Source: Todiramphus chloris collaris (Eukaryota; Chordata; Aves; Coraciiformes; Alcedinidae). From it: DNA of 64,000 nt. Location of the stretch: NCBI GenBank assembly GCA_025345505.1, contig JANVCC010000077.1, positions 3,380,446 through 3,444,445 of the forward strand. The letters are read 5' to 3'. Below, piece after piece: positions 1 through 11,700 of this stretch (positions within the stretch are counted from its first letter, which is position 1; every line of letters begins with the position of its first letter). The position numbers and the translations under genes are program-made. The notes under the pieces were generated by a model. That model ran no database searches, was not told the DNA's origin, and saw only the letters and a list, made by a program, of their open reading frames with translations.

Positions 1-871
1 GATCTCATCAATTCTCATGGAAGGAGGGATTGCTGAGGAAAACAAGGGTGAAGGTGAGTGAATGGCAGCTGGTGTAGTGCAAGCAAATAGCATTTTCCTA
101 TTATCAAGCCTAACAGGGATTGGTTTATGATTCTCTCATTCTTTTCACATTTGGCGCCTTTCATCTGAAATCTGGAGACCACAGGCAGCAAACAAACTAA
201 ACTTGGCAACCTCTCATTCAAAGCTGCTTCTGGATGGCCATTATGCCAGTTTTGACAAATGGAGTCACTCCTCACCCTCCCATCCCTAGTATCCTTCCCT
301 CATTTATGCTAATACTTTTTCTTGCTCCCATTATGAGGCTTTGCTTGCCATAATGAGACCTGCTCATTAGCATCTAAGCCATTGAACGCCTTTCTGAGGA
401 GATCACTGCACAAGATCACTAGCAAGGAAAAAAAAAAAATACTAAACTGTGCAAAACAACAACCCCACTCTCAAACAAATCGTGAGCTTCCATTTTCCAG
501 TTGGTATCTTGTACTGGGAGATGCTCTGGAGACTCATGAGCAGATGTGGCAGTATTATCACTACCAGCTGACCTAGTCATATGCGTTGTGTCATGCCTCT
601 AGCTCTTAAATGGAAGGCAAGAAGTGTGCCTGCCAAAAAGAATGAGTCAGTTGTGAATCTCACAACTTGTCAGGACCACAGCCACAGCCAGAATTGTCAG
701 GAGTTTGGTGCAAATACCAGTTCCAACAGATAATGATAATTTGTCTTGATTTGTGAAGATTGGCTAAGTGAGAGACATTAACAATTTTTCTTTTTTTTTT
801 TGTCCTTCAGGTTCATACAAATTTGTGCATCTCAGGAAACTTTCCTTAAAAACCACCATTCTGTAGAAAGC
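1..871. other. Unique AT-rich DNA, no gene recognised
   Basis: No open frame here looks coding over any length and no repeat family is recognised. The first 50 bases read open in one + frame up to a GTGAGT donor-like site at 52, which could be the end of an exon cut by the window edge, but one splice-like site is not enough to call it. Short A and T runs occur near 429 and 790. Confidence 0.6.
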
Positions 872-937
872 AAGAGAGAGAGGAGAAGAGAGAAGAGGGA
901 GAGAGGGAGGGAGGGAGGGAGGGAGGGAGGGAGGGAG
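872..937. repeat. Polypurine tract grading into (GGGA)n
   Basis: An uninterrupted purine run of 66 nt on the + strand. It starts as (GA)n/(GGA)n-like sequence and ends in about eight consecutive GGGA units from roughly 905. The repeated GGG runs separated by a single A fit the pattern for G-quadruplex formation on the + strand. It abuts the truncated 5' edge of the CR1 element that follows. Confidence 0.95.
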
Positions 938-963
938 TAACTCATGGAGTCCTCCAGGAATCA

Positions 964-1844
964 GTGCTGGGTCCAGTCCTATTCGACATCTTTATCAACA
1001 GTCTTAATGACGGGACAGAGTGTCTTCTCAGCAAGTTTGATGATGTCATTAAACTGACAGGATTGGCTGCTTCACCTGAAGGCTGTGTGACCATTCAGCA
1101 AGATTTGGACAGTCTGGTGAGCTGGGCAAAGAGGAATCTAATGAAGTTCAGTAAGAGCAAGTGCAGAGTCCTGCACCTGGGAAGGAACAATAAAATGCAC
1201 CAGTACAGGTTAGGAGGCGATCTGCTTGCTAGAGAGTAGCTCAGTGGAGAAGGACCTTGGAGTCCTGATAGACAAGTCATCCATGCGACAGCAATGTGCC
1301 CTTGTGGCCAAGAAGGCCAACGGTATCCTGAGGTGCATTAAGAAGAGTGTGGCCAGCAGATCGAGGGAGGTTCTCCTTCCCCTTTACTCTACCCTAATGA
1401 GACCTCACCTGGAGTACTGCATCCAGTTCTGGGCTCCCCAGTTCAAGAGGGACAGAGATCTATTTGAGAACATCCAACAGAGAGAGGTCTATGAGAATGA
1501 TGAAGGGGCTGGAACACCTGCCTTATGAGGAAAGGTTGAGAGACCTGGGGCTGTTTAGCCTGGAGAGGAGAAGACTGAGAGGGGATCTAATTAATATCTA
1601 TAAATACATGAGGGCTGGGTGTCAAGAAGGCAGGGACAACCTCCTTTCACTTGTGCCATGTGACAGGATGAGAGGTAATGGATTCAAGCTCGAGCACAGG
1701 AAGTTCCACCTCAACACGAGGGAGAACTTCTTTACTATAAGGGTTACAGAGCACTGGAACAGACTCCCCAGAGAAGTTGTGGAGTCTCCTTCTCTGGAGA
1801 CTTTCAAGACCTGTCTGGATGCATTTCTGAGTGATGTGCCATAG
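964..1844 (+). pseudogene. Broken CR1 ORF2 reverse-transcriptase C-terminal region
   Basis: This is the coding part of the CR1 copy above, in three segments: 964-1239 (motif block around the active site), 1226-1528 ([20 protein letters not shown] region) and 1464-1844 (GLFSLERRRLRGDL and later ENFFTIRVTEHWNRLP). Each frame change needs an indel, so no continuous protein is possible. The 5' end of ORF2, with the endonuclease and most of the RT palm, is absent because of 5' truncation. I infer that it is a neutral relic. Confidence 0.9.
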
Positions 1845-1862
1845 TTTTGGTCCTGCTCTGGC

Positions 1863-1877
1863 GGGGGGGGGGGGGGG
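1863..1877 (+). repeat. G15 homopolymer inside the CR1 3' UTR
   Basis: Fifteen consecutive G residues directly before ATTGGACTCGATGATC. Most CR1 copies have a run of about five or six G here, so this looks like expansion of a native G run by slippage, or an assembly length artefact. Confidence 0.95.
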
Positions 1878-1931
1878 ATTGGACTCGATGATCTTCGTCA
1901 GTCCCTTCCAACCCTTAACATTCTGTGATAT

Positions 1932-3505
1932 CTTCAGAACTTCCCCAGTTTAACATGAAGTGCATTTTCCTTTCCTTTGCAGTCAGGAAAAGACCACAGT
2001 AAGCTGGAATAGCGCATTCTGTTCTTGGAAAGGATATGAAAAAGTCCTTGGTCAGAGTTTTCATTCAGGTGTTTTGCTTTTTCTGAAACCCTAATACCAG
2101 GTTGTGCTTTCATTAGTTGAACAACCCAATATGTAATTTAATTACTAATAGCACTGTGATTAAATTTGGCCTTTCACTTCCCCTCACAGTCAACCTCTTC
2201 AATTCTGTCTCCCTGATGCCTCTCTCTGTAGTATCGATTCAGTATTGTTAACCTTTCTTTATTACTTGTTTATGTTACCCATAAGTTTAAAAACATCAAT
2301 AAGAGGCTTTTTAAAAAGGACAGAAGCAACAAATAGAGAGACATTGAGGAAAGGTCAGGGATGCAGAAGGAGGCAGTGCCAGGTTTGTGGAAGGAGCAAA
2401 CAGACAGTACAGAAAGGTTAGTGGTCCTGCTGCTGAAGTGAAGGAAGGATTTGCTTATTCTACAGAAATGCCTGCTACTGGTATAGCTTTTGCAGCAGAC
2501 ACAAATATCTCTTCTGGACAGCATGAATTTCAGGCTACTGGGAAGGGCTGGACCTAGCCTCAGTAATGCGGCTGAGATGGTCTGCAGGATCTTTCATTTC
2601 AGGGATGAGGAAGCTTTAGGTGTGTTTGAGTGTTTCTACTTTCTCTTTGAACATAAACGCAGTCTGCACACACTAACAGCTCTGCACAGGGCTGTACTGG
2701 GTGGAGATGCATTAGCTGTCTGTGACACAGAAGCAGAGTGTCTGCATCAGTGTGCAACTGAATGCATTCAGCTGTTGGCATTTATATCCTTAGTCCAAGC
2801 ATCATCCAGAAGCCCGAGATAGCTTTCTCTGAGTCTCTGCTGAACTAGGAAAGCATCCTAGCTTGAAGGAACTAGCTCAGGGTCCTCTGCCTCCTCCTTC
2901 TCCTCTTAGCCCATAAAGATGTGCTCTGGGCACCTTAGAATTCATTTCTTGATCAAATCCTGTCCTAAGTGATGCTGGTCCCTTGGCTTTGGAAGGGACA
3001 AAGGATTGAGCCATTATAGTCATAAACTGTTTAATGATTTCAGAGGAGATAAAAATCTTGCTCAAGGGTCTCTACCAAGAGGAAAAGCTCAGTAAGGGCT
3101 TTCCATTCTTCACTTCTCAGAGAGATCACACTGGCTGGGAAGTACAAGGTTAGTGTCTTGAAGGAGGGGAGAGACATATCGTCCAGCCTCAGTCTTCTGA
3201 AGCCTTAGCACTCTTAGCCCTATCACAGAAAAGGTAACTGCATCTCACTCCTTGCTCTAGTGTTGCCACTGCCACCACCAGACAAGGATCACTATGATGA
3301 GAGATCATACTTGTACTGCTTATTACAAATGCCTGGTTAAATGAACCTTACTGAATATGTATGTTCTATCACAGCTCTAAATGCAAATGCAGCTTCTATA
3401 AGCTTTGCTGTGGAATAAAATGTGCTGTGAGAAAGAAAGAGGCAGAAGAATGGTAATTCAGCACTGTGGAGTAGAGAGAGACCTGAATCAAACCTATGCA
3501 CACAC
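1932..3505. other. Unique DNA, no gene recognised
   Basis: Contains a + open stretch at 2490-2822 (110 codons) overlapped by minus-strand open stretches of 60 and 84 codons. None resembles a known protein and none has convincing flanking splice sites. No repeat family is recognised. Confidence 0.5.
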
Positions 3506-3605
3506 TTGATAGGATCATAGGGATCATCCCATCACAGCAAAATTCAAGTTGGAAGATACCTCAGAAGGTCATCTAGTCCAACTTTCTACTTCGGCTTTAG
3601 AGAAA
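3506..3605 (-). mobile_element. CR1 LINE 3' end fragment
   Basis: Reads as the reverse complement of the CR1 3' tip: an ATCATAGG-type tail, then AAGTTGGAAGATACCTCAGAAGG and GTCATCTAGTCCAACTT. These match the family's GGTTGGAAG...GATCATCTAGTCCAAC region with several substitutions. Only the last ~100 bases are present. This is a typical short 5'-truncated copy, diverged from its consensus. Confidence 0.75.
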
Positions 3606-5488
3606 CTCTAGCTTAGCAGATCTGTGTGTAATTCAGGCAATTATGTTGTTTGATGCAATATTTTCTTCAGAAATGCATAATCCTATATCCAGAAGCTACA
3701 ATTTCTACGTCTGAGCAACTTTCTACTGGGACAAAGTATTTTGTTTCAAACTGGTGCTGTTACAGAATCAATTCACAGCTTTTATGCAGCCTCAGTGATT
3801 TCGAATAGATGAACACATTTATATGAATATTCTTAACACAACAAGCTTAAATTAATAAATAAAGCTGAGAGGAAGATTCTACTTTCATAAGATATCAAAC
3901 AACTGCAAAGATCTAAAATTCATTTAAAAGAGAGGAAACTTTGTAATAGGAGTTCTCAGCAGGAGTGAAAGAAATCCCATGTCACGTAGTATGTTTCCAA
4001 AAGTGAGTTTCACTGCTGCATTAGTTTGAACTGGCCTTCTTGAAACCCCAGAGGTTAAATTATCCACTGTTGTCAAGAATGGAGCCCAGTTTCAGATTTT
4101 TAACAGTCTCCAGAACCTCAATGAAATTGTAAAAAATGACATCTTTTTCTTCTTTCCATGGAAGTCTAGCAGCTGTAATATTGGTAGTTTTCAGAGAACA
4201 ATCTATTGCCCTGAAAACTTACTTTCTTTTTCAGGCCAGTACAGGCATAGTGCAGGAAATACTATTCAACTTGGAGAAGACCTCCATTCTACACATTCAT
4301 AGTGTTCTGTTAAAAGAAGAAACAAAAGCCATCTTAGCTATTAAAGATACATTTCTCATGACCTTTTAAGAAAAGATGTAATTATAGATAACATATCTCT
4401 TTTCATCTCAGCAGGTTGTATAAATAATATATCTTTACTATTAATTCTAAGAGGTGACATTCTTAGAGGTTAGAAGGGCTTCTGAAATTTTGCTTTGAAA
4501 CACAAAGGTGATCAGCTAGCATCCTTCAACATCATTTGTAGTACTGGCAGGTGAAAAAAATAAAACCAAACAATGGCCCAGAAATAAACCAATATCTTTG
4601 ATCCTTATGGTAGGTGCAATGGGGTAAGGATATTGGATTCTTATTTTTGCTTCCGCAAATAGTGTGATGTATGCATATGAATACCGTGCATTCTCTCATA
4701 TAATAATGTTAATTACTTACTATGAAAGTTCACCTGACAGAACAATTTTCGCTCAAACTTCATGACTAGGTATTTCCTCCCACCTTACCCTGCTGTCTTA
4801 AAATGAGATCTTTACTAAGCACAGTATGGCTGTTTGTACAGAAGGAATGACTATTTATATTAGGTTGCACAAGGGGATTTGATTTTTCTGAGAGGTACCT
4901 TCGCATCTATAAAGAGCATGTGGTTTGGGCTGTTCAGTTACCTCATGAGATCAATTTTTGACATTTCGCACCTTAGTCTCCATTTTCCACCCAAGGAATA
5001 AAGCCCCAGAGTTTAAATGCTACTCATTCCTAATATTCAGCTTTCACCTAATATTATGGAAAGGCAAGGGATAGCATAGATTTTTCTTTTTGACTTCCCA
5101 GTCACCTGAAGACCTTTACAAGCAGTCAGTAAAAGTGTGTTAAAGATACAATTTTTCTTTTCGTTTGAAGTTCTTTATTCCATTATGTCATAGCTATTTT
5201 AGCCTTAGGCATATTGCTTTGCTTCAAGTTTACAGTAATATTCTTTGGTAAGAAATAACTTGGAAAATGATCCAAATTTCAGGAGGGACCATGTACACGT
5301 CAAAAGTTTGGATGTGAGATTGTAATAAAGTTAGCTTGTTTCTCCTGGTTGAAGTTGCTTTCAGGACTGACATTGGCATAGAAGTTAGTGATGAAGTTAC
5401 CAAAAACCACATTTTTGGGCAAGATTTCTAGCATGTTCTGATTTTTTTTGCAAGCTAAGCACACCCCTTCTTTTCCATCTGTTTCCAG

Positions 5489-5566
5489 CTGTTGTGAGGA
5501 ACAGTGGTTTATCTGTCACAGAGGCAAAGATCACACTGGTACCACGTTGCTCTTCATCAACAGAAG
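5489..5566 (+). other. Possible 78-bp internal exon (unidentified)
   Basis: A long pyrimidine-rich tract ending TTTCCAG lies directly before 5489, and CAGAAG followed by GTATGC lies at the 3' edge, so both splice sites look good. The interval is 78 nt, a multiple of three, and two of three + frames are open. One reads ...VRNSGLSVTEAKITLV..., the other is Cys/His-containing. I recognise neither. It could equally be a non-coding RNA exon or chance. Confidence 0.15.
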
Positions 5567-6493
5567 GTATGCTTACAGATTACACTGCTAGAGGACAGAA
5601 AGGTGGAAAGCTAATACAAAGAGAGCAGTCTGTGTGAGTCCATCTCAGAGAAGTTACACCTGCAGCCTTGTCCAGTACCTTTCTTCATTTGGAGAATGGG
5701 CAGGTGCAGAGTGAAGTCAATATTAGCCCTGCTATGAGATTTGTAGATAAAACAACTGAAGAACTATCACCCTGTGCTTGACTGAAGAACACAGTCACAC
5801 TTTCAGGGTGACCAGTTCTACAAATTACAATTAAAAGAGTAAGGGCAGTCCCTTGGCCATATGATAAGAGGATGACCTTGCAATAAGTAATTTGATTCAA
5901 CATAGGATCTGGGTCATAGTCTCTGTCTTTTGTTGTCATGATGGGATTCCAGAAATGGGAGTTAAATGAGAGACAAAGAAGATGTTTTGTTCCAGAAAAA
6001 GACTACCTTTCCAGTATTATCTCAAGAATGTAAGTAAAATCCTCTCTGTTGTAGGTTTGCCTCAGATAAATCAAGTTGTCTATCTGCTGTTTTTCTCTGG
6101 TTACTCCTTATCATTTTCCTGCAAACATTGAGATAAGAATTTTCTGCAGCAGCACGCTTACCTGGCCAAGAGCATGATGTGTGCAAGGAAGAAGAGTTTC
6201 TGCCTGAGTGGCCTTTCTTTATACTCCTTATTCTCTTATTTGGAAATGAGTTTGTCACCCAACTGGGGAACAAAAATTAAGTCTAATCCAACAATGAATG
6301 ATCAGTGGAAAATATATGTCTCTTACTCACAGACAGTTACATGAGAGTTCCAGTCCTTGGTGACAGTTATTTAGGAACTGACATTATAGTAGACAGGCAG
6401 TAAAACTTCATTTGCAAAACCCGCAAAACAACAAAAAAACACGCTCTCCTTCTTAGTGGTTCTGAAGAACTGCAAGTGCTTAATCTCTAGGAG

Positions 6494-6540
6494 GAGACAT
6501 AGTAGAATAAATAATTTGCTCTGAGACATGGTAGAATAAA
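6494..6540 (+). repeat. Short direct duplication, period 29
   Basis: GAGACATAGTAGAATAAA at 6494 is repeated with one change (GAGACATGGTAGAATAAA) starting at 6523. It looks like a local tandem duplication and has no other recognised feature. Confidence 0.85.
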
Positions 6541-7044
6541 CAGTTAAAGCTATTTAAAGTGTAAGAAAACTCATTTCAGCAGCAGGAAAAAAATGACAGC
6601 TAAGCCTTTCCAGTCAGTGGTTAACAGTGATTCACAGAGATCTAGGTACCTTCTATTTAAGGTAACTCTTTACATCAGGAAGGTCAACACATCCTCAACC
6701 AAGTCAAGATGGGTTAATAGAGGAAATCAACAGTCACTGATGGTATTATCAGAAAAGTGGTTTTCATCATCTTTTTACACACAGTGGTTCTGCCTTTCTT
6801 AGATTCCTGGTGTAGGTCAACTTAGACATTTAGATTCCAGCTGATAAACATTAAACTTGTGCATATAATGACCCATCAGAGAGATCCAGTCTATTGGAAG
6901 CAAGACACCTCTAGGGCTAGAAGAAATATCACAGAAATAGTTTCTGCCTTCACCTGAACCGCGAACTTTTGCTGCTTTCAAGAACAAGCTACAATCTCTC
7001 CAGTATGCTGCACGCTCTGCAGCTGTGTGGTACTGCTGTGTTGA

Positions 7045-7080
7045 ATGTCTGCATCATTTTCCACTGAATGATGCAGACAT
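7045..7080. repeat. Perfect 14-bp inverted repeat with 8-nt loop
   Basis: ATGTCTGCATCATT at 7045-7058 is followed, after an 8-base spacer, by its exact reverse complement at 7067-7080. The pairing does not extend outward, because the flanking A and C do not pair. Transcribed RNA would fold into a simple hairpin. The stem is too short for a typical microRNA precursor, and there is no poly-T terminator context or known family match. Confidence 0.95.
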
Positions 7081-7595
7081 CCCATAAGGAAACCTTTAAC
7101 TTCAGTGAAGACTCTCTAGAAACTGCTGGTTACAACTCAGGAGCCTGAAGTATACAAAGAAAGAAAGATGTTGAAGGTAAGATGGGCTACATCTTAAGAA
7201 TGAGGATGCAGCAGTGAAACTCACTTTTAGAAACATACCAAAATACTTACAAACCCCACCCCCCCCAAACTTCTCATCAACCCAAAATGATAAAGGCCAT
7301 TTCAGTCTGGTTTGTCTTTTTTTTTTTTTCCTTACCAAAACCTTGCAAATTCAGCATGAAGTAGCCATTAAGTGTGGCTGAAGAACAATGCTTTTCAGTA
7401 AGCACACAACTCAAGCCATAAGAAATCCCCCAGTCTCCTGAAGAGAAGCTGCAGGATACAGTTTGTAGACTATTCTAGCAGAGAAGACTGTATTACAATT
7501 AAAAGCCAGCGCTTGAACTATTGGCAATGGATTGGAATTCCAGCTTTTTAAATCAATGCACATAAATTTAAGAATAATAAGGCTAGACAAATTGC

Positions 7596-7618
7596 AAAAA
7601 AAAAAAAAAAAAAAAAAA
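7596..7618 (+). repeat. A23 homopolymer
   Basis: Twenty-three consecutive A residues. No AATAAA-type signal sits at a proper distance upstream, no recognisable cDNA precedes it and no flanking duplication was seen, so I call it a simple poly(A) tract and not a retrocopy tail. Confidence 0.9.
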
Positions 7619-8596
7619 TGTATACAAATAGCAGTATGATTGATCGTTAGAGGAACACACTAACAAGGAAAATGAAGATTCACTATTGATGTCTTCTTGT
7701 GAAGGATGCCTTTGTAGAAGATACTTTTGGTCAAAGCACATGTGCTGTGTTGGTTAGTTAGCTATCAATTAGTAATATCAATGAAATGTCATAGTTTTGA
7801 TATTCAGACTAGCCTGAATAGGTCCTTTTGATCCTGAAGAATCAATCTGTGAGGAAATCACTGAACACAAGGAGCTATATGAGACTGGAGTCCAGGCTCC
7901 TGAATGTACTCTGAAAAACTGGATGCCTAAAGAGCTCTTGGCTTCTTAATGAAGCACTTTTGTTCCTTCAGACATATACTAATTTACAGTGAAGACTGTA
8001 AATAGGTAGAACTGTTTTTATCCTGTGCCTGTAAGTAGCACTTCCAAGAAAGGATCCAAGCAACACACAATGGAATAATTTGCCATAATTATGATTATGT
8101 ACTGTTGAAAATTAATCGAGTCAAAAGAAAGAAAGAAAGGAACCAAGGAATTTTTATTAAATCAATTAAGGGTAAAGGAAAAAGAGAAGATGGATAATGA
8201 GATACTTTAAATAGCAAGAGTTTCATCTGTGTGAACTGTGCTGCAGGGTAGATGGAGCATTTATGGGTGGGCAGAGGATATCACAACTTGGCAGCAAGCT
8301 ACCTCCTCCTTTCCTTGAAGGATCACAAATGTCAGTAACTGGAGATCAGACTGAAGGTAAAAAGATTCAAAACATCAGGTGGGAATGAAGAACTTAAAGC
8401 AAAATTGTCTTCTCTATGTTTAGACTGCAAATTAACATCCCTTCAGAATTTGTGATAGAGGACATTTGAAGACCATGAAGGTAATTTTTTACCAGAGAAA
8501 TCAAATGATGGGCAGTCTTCAATTCTTCAACTGCAAGATATTTATGCATGTAACTTCTGCAAGGACACTGTGAGCATAGTCAAACACTGAAAGAGG

Positions 8597-8730
8597 TTTC
8601 ATGAGAGACTGTAGCAGCTCCATCCTTGTTGATATTCAGAACTTGACTGGACACTGTTCTGGGCAACCTGCTGTAGCTGACTCTGCTTTGGGAAGGGGGT
8701 TTGGACTAGCCTACCCTGAGAAGCCTGGGA
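8597..8730 (+). mobile_element. CR1 LINE 3' fragment
   Basis: Corresponds to the end of CR1 ORF2 and its 3' UTR: AGCTCCATCCTTGTTGATAT, then ACTGGACACTGTTCTGGGCA, ACCTGCTGTAGCTGACTCTG and GGGGTTTGGACTAG. These are the diagnostic order of CR1 (LE-FK... codons, then the 'gggcaacctgctctagctgaccctgc' block). The usual 3' terminal octamers are not clear, so the end point is approximate. It is an old, short copy. Confidence 0.8.
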
Positions 8731-11700
8731 AAGTTGTGCCGATCTTTTTTGATACTCAGATAATTTACTTACTCACAAATACACGGTATGAATGACCAAA
8801 CAAACAATAATTCTGAGAGAAAGAAAATTTAAAAAAAAACAAACAAAAAAACCCCAAAAAATTCTAACAAAGAAGATAATTAATTCCTAAATTTTAACTA
8901 TACCAATAATGATTACAACTGTCTCTTGCTTTGGATAGACAACTGCTAAGCCACTTTTACCCTCCTAAAGTAACCTTGCATCATAGCTTATGATTTTAAG
9001 TTTTGCTGGTTAGTAAGACCTGATTTAAGCTAATCTAATCTGTTGCCTGGTTTATTTTTTGTATCTATCTGCTCCTTGCTTCACTATCCTCTATCAGTGT
9101 TACTTATGCTTCGTTTGATTTCTTGACTCATAGTCTCTAGCTGGCTCCCTGTTTTGCTAACAGATTTTGCTACTTCGGCTCCTACAAGAGAACGGAGAAC
9201 AATGAACAAGTCACAGCTTAGCTCACAGGAAATTAGGAAGTAGCTTTTTTTTCTTCATACAACTGCAAAATCTTCTGCTTCTTCATGTCTTGTCTCTAGC
9301 CTTTGAACCATGTTGCTAGGAGCGACTGTCTAAAATTAATGGGATGACCAGATAAAGCTTAATAGATTCAATTTCTGTACACTACTATAAATACAAACTT
9401 CATCTACTTTACTATGTAATTTCTACTTTTTGAAATATAACAACATCACAAAGCAGCCATGTTTCAGGCCTCCCCTTCCTCCCTTTCCATTCTCATTCTT
9501 TCTTTTTTTTTTTACCGCATATGCACTGCATAGCCCATCCCTTTTGTTTTTTTTTCTCCTGGGTTTGTCTCCTCTGAAACTCCTGGGAGAGAATAAGGTT
9601 CAGGAATTTTGCCTTCAGCACTGAAGGTATGCTTTAGATGCTTTGTCTGCATCTAAACCTTTGATGAGTGGTGATCAGAAACAGATACTGGGCAGATCCA
9701 CTTTTATCAGGACTCTCTGTTTAAACCATTACCAATTCCCAAAACCAGATTGTATCAGAAAAATGTGATCTCATGGAAAAATTTATGTTTGAAAACTATC
9801 CTTTGCAATATCTCCTTGAGAAAGAACAATGTCTCATATTTAGCTGTATCATATTTCTTGAAACACTCTAAAGTGCTTTTCCTCTTAGGAAGGAATACGT
9901 AATTGTACGTAATGGTATTAGCTGGCAATCCTTGCTATAATATTTATGTTTTAAATGTTATTTAGTCCCTATGTGTACATACAGTAAAAGAAAGTCCTTA
10001 TCTCAAACAGCAAACTGTTTAAATTGAGAAGCCAGACGAAGACATGAAGAGTCTCTTATCATCCCCCATCTTAGAGCTAAAAATTCAAAGCTTGGGGACA
10101 TTAGACAAGTGTTTTATCACCATAAAGTGGTTTTCTGCTGGGCAAGAATATGAGCAGAATCTCAGGTTCATGTTTAACAATAACCAAATTAATCTGAAAA
10201 TATTATTTGAAGGAGCATGATCCAGCAGTGCATGCTCTCCTGGATGCAATTTGTGCAGTCTTGTGGGACAAGGTGCCAGAAAGAAGAATCATGCAGGCAT
10301 GACACACACAATAGTATGTACTATCAGAATAGTATGATAATGTTGTAATTCAATTTAGCTCTCAAATTAGAAAGTTAGGAAGGAGGAAAATATAGACTGT
10401 AAAACCTGTAATAAACAGATACAAAATAAGGTTTGAGATGTACATCTGACTGTGTTTGATGAAAGGACCTTGTTAGGTCCTTTGTTGGGGTATGTTGTGA
10501 ATCTGATATTGTCAACAATCAACCCGACTTTCTGTAGGGTGTGCTTAGGTGTAAAGGCAGGTCACTCTGGTGTGCTGGTCCCAGCAAAGAAACTCATCTC
10601 CACACAGCTCCTGTCTACCACTGGCTGTGCCACCCTTTCAGACAAGTCCTCTTTCCCTGACAGCAGCTTCCACAACCTGTGAATCAAAAGCCCTTGCTGG
10701 CTCTGTTAAAAACCCTTTGGAGCCGGGTGTTCAGCTGCAGCGCTGCAGAAAACACAACTATAATGTATTTGGAAGCAGCTCAGGTCTTACTCCTCAAGGC
10801 ATAGCACCCAGTTTGCATGAAGACCTGAGCTGGGTGTCTATATCCACATGATATCGCAGTTATTCTGACCACAGTCTGATGACTCGAGGCCTTGCTGCAA
10901 AGGTCTTTCAGATCCTGAAGCCAAAATGCTCTCAGGAGGGAGGAAGCATGACCATCTCCAGCAACTGATGCACATCTCCTGCTGGCTACATGGTTTAGAA
11001 AGGGCACCATCTAGACTGAAGTGGACATATACACAGCTGAGGACTGCTCTGATCCACCTCCGAGCCCCAGGTTTCAGCTCAAAATGTATAATATAATGAG
11101 AGGGCCATGCTACAGACTGCCAAATTGTTGTTTTCCTACTATGATGATGAGAATGTGTTTCACATGCCCTGAGGCTGCCTGGATACTGTTAGAAGGCTGG
11201 CCTGGGTAGCGGAAAGCTAACTTTTGGTTTTTGTTATTTCCCAATGAAAATCGCTAGCTTCTTTCGACATATATAAAGAAAAAGCTGCTTTGGATCTGAA
11301 GACTCTGCAGCTGAAAAGGTGTAGGTACACAGTCTTTCTGTCAGAGCAATAGAGGAAAAGGGAATGCATCGTGAATGTTAGTGATTTGCATAGTATCAAA
11401 CAGCAGCACGGAAGAAAATCCATCAGAACTAGAAAAAAGCCATTTTTGCCTAAAGAAACAGCAGCTTAGTGCAGCCTGGGAGAGTGTATTGCTAGTTGCT
11501 TGCCCTGCTCTTATATTCTTCATTTACAATCTAACACTGAAGACTGTGAACCGATAGGATGAAACCTTGAGATGCAGCTTTGATGTGGGCCCTTTCTAAG
11601 TTTTTTGCAGTATCACCCATAATTCTCTTTCAGAATGAAACAAATGAACAAACAAGCTATTCAAGAATGCTGAAAAAGCCGTAGTCAGAATATAACCCTC

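Larger units (their letters stand above)
938..1931 (+). mobile_element. CR1 LINE, 5'-truncated, 3' part of ORF2 plus 3' tail
   Basis: A non-LTR retrotransposon fragment covering the C-terminal part of the CR1 reverse transcriptase and the 3' UTR. The start encodes VLGPVLFDIFINSLNDG, matching the conserved CR1 block before the catalytic motif. The metal-binding F-A-D-D motif is degraded: the frame reads F-D-D-V near 1038-1049, so the enzyme would be dead. The reading frame is broken twice: 964-1239, then 1226-1528, then 1464-1844 lie in three different frames and together cover the expected order. The last frame ends at the normal CR1 stop (near 1844). A G15 run at 1863-1877 sits where CR1 normally has a short G run, and the element ends near TTCTGTGAT, the family's 3' terminus. 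No target-site duplication was identified. Confidence 0.95.
3606..8596. other. Unique DNA with small repeats, no gene called
   Basis: About 5 kb of AT-rich sequence. Landmarks are a splice-flanked open stretch at 5489-5566 (+), a coding-like but stop-interrupted stretch on the minus strand near 5230-5420, a 29-bp-period partial duplication at 6494-6540, a perfect hairpin at 7045-7080 and an A23 run at 7596-7618. A minus-strand open stretch at 6022-6273 has no recognisable product. Confidence 0.5.

Noticed and set aside
7045..7080. microRNA precursor
   Set aside because: The stem is only 14 bp and does not extend; known precursors need roughly 22 bp or more of imperfect pairing.
7596..7618. 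Processed pseudogene tail
   Set aside because: No polyadenylation signal at normal spacing, no recognisable cDNA upstream and no flanking duplication.
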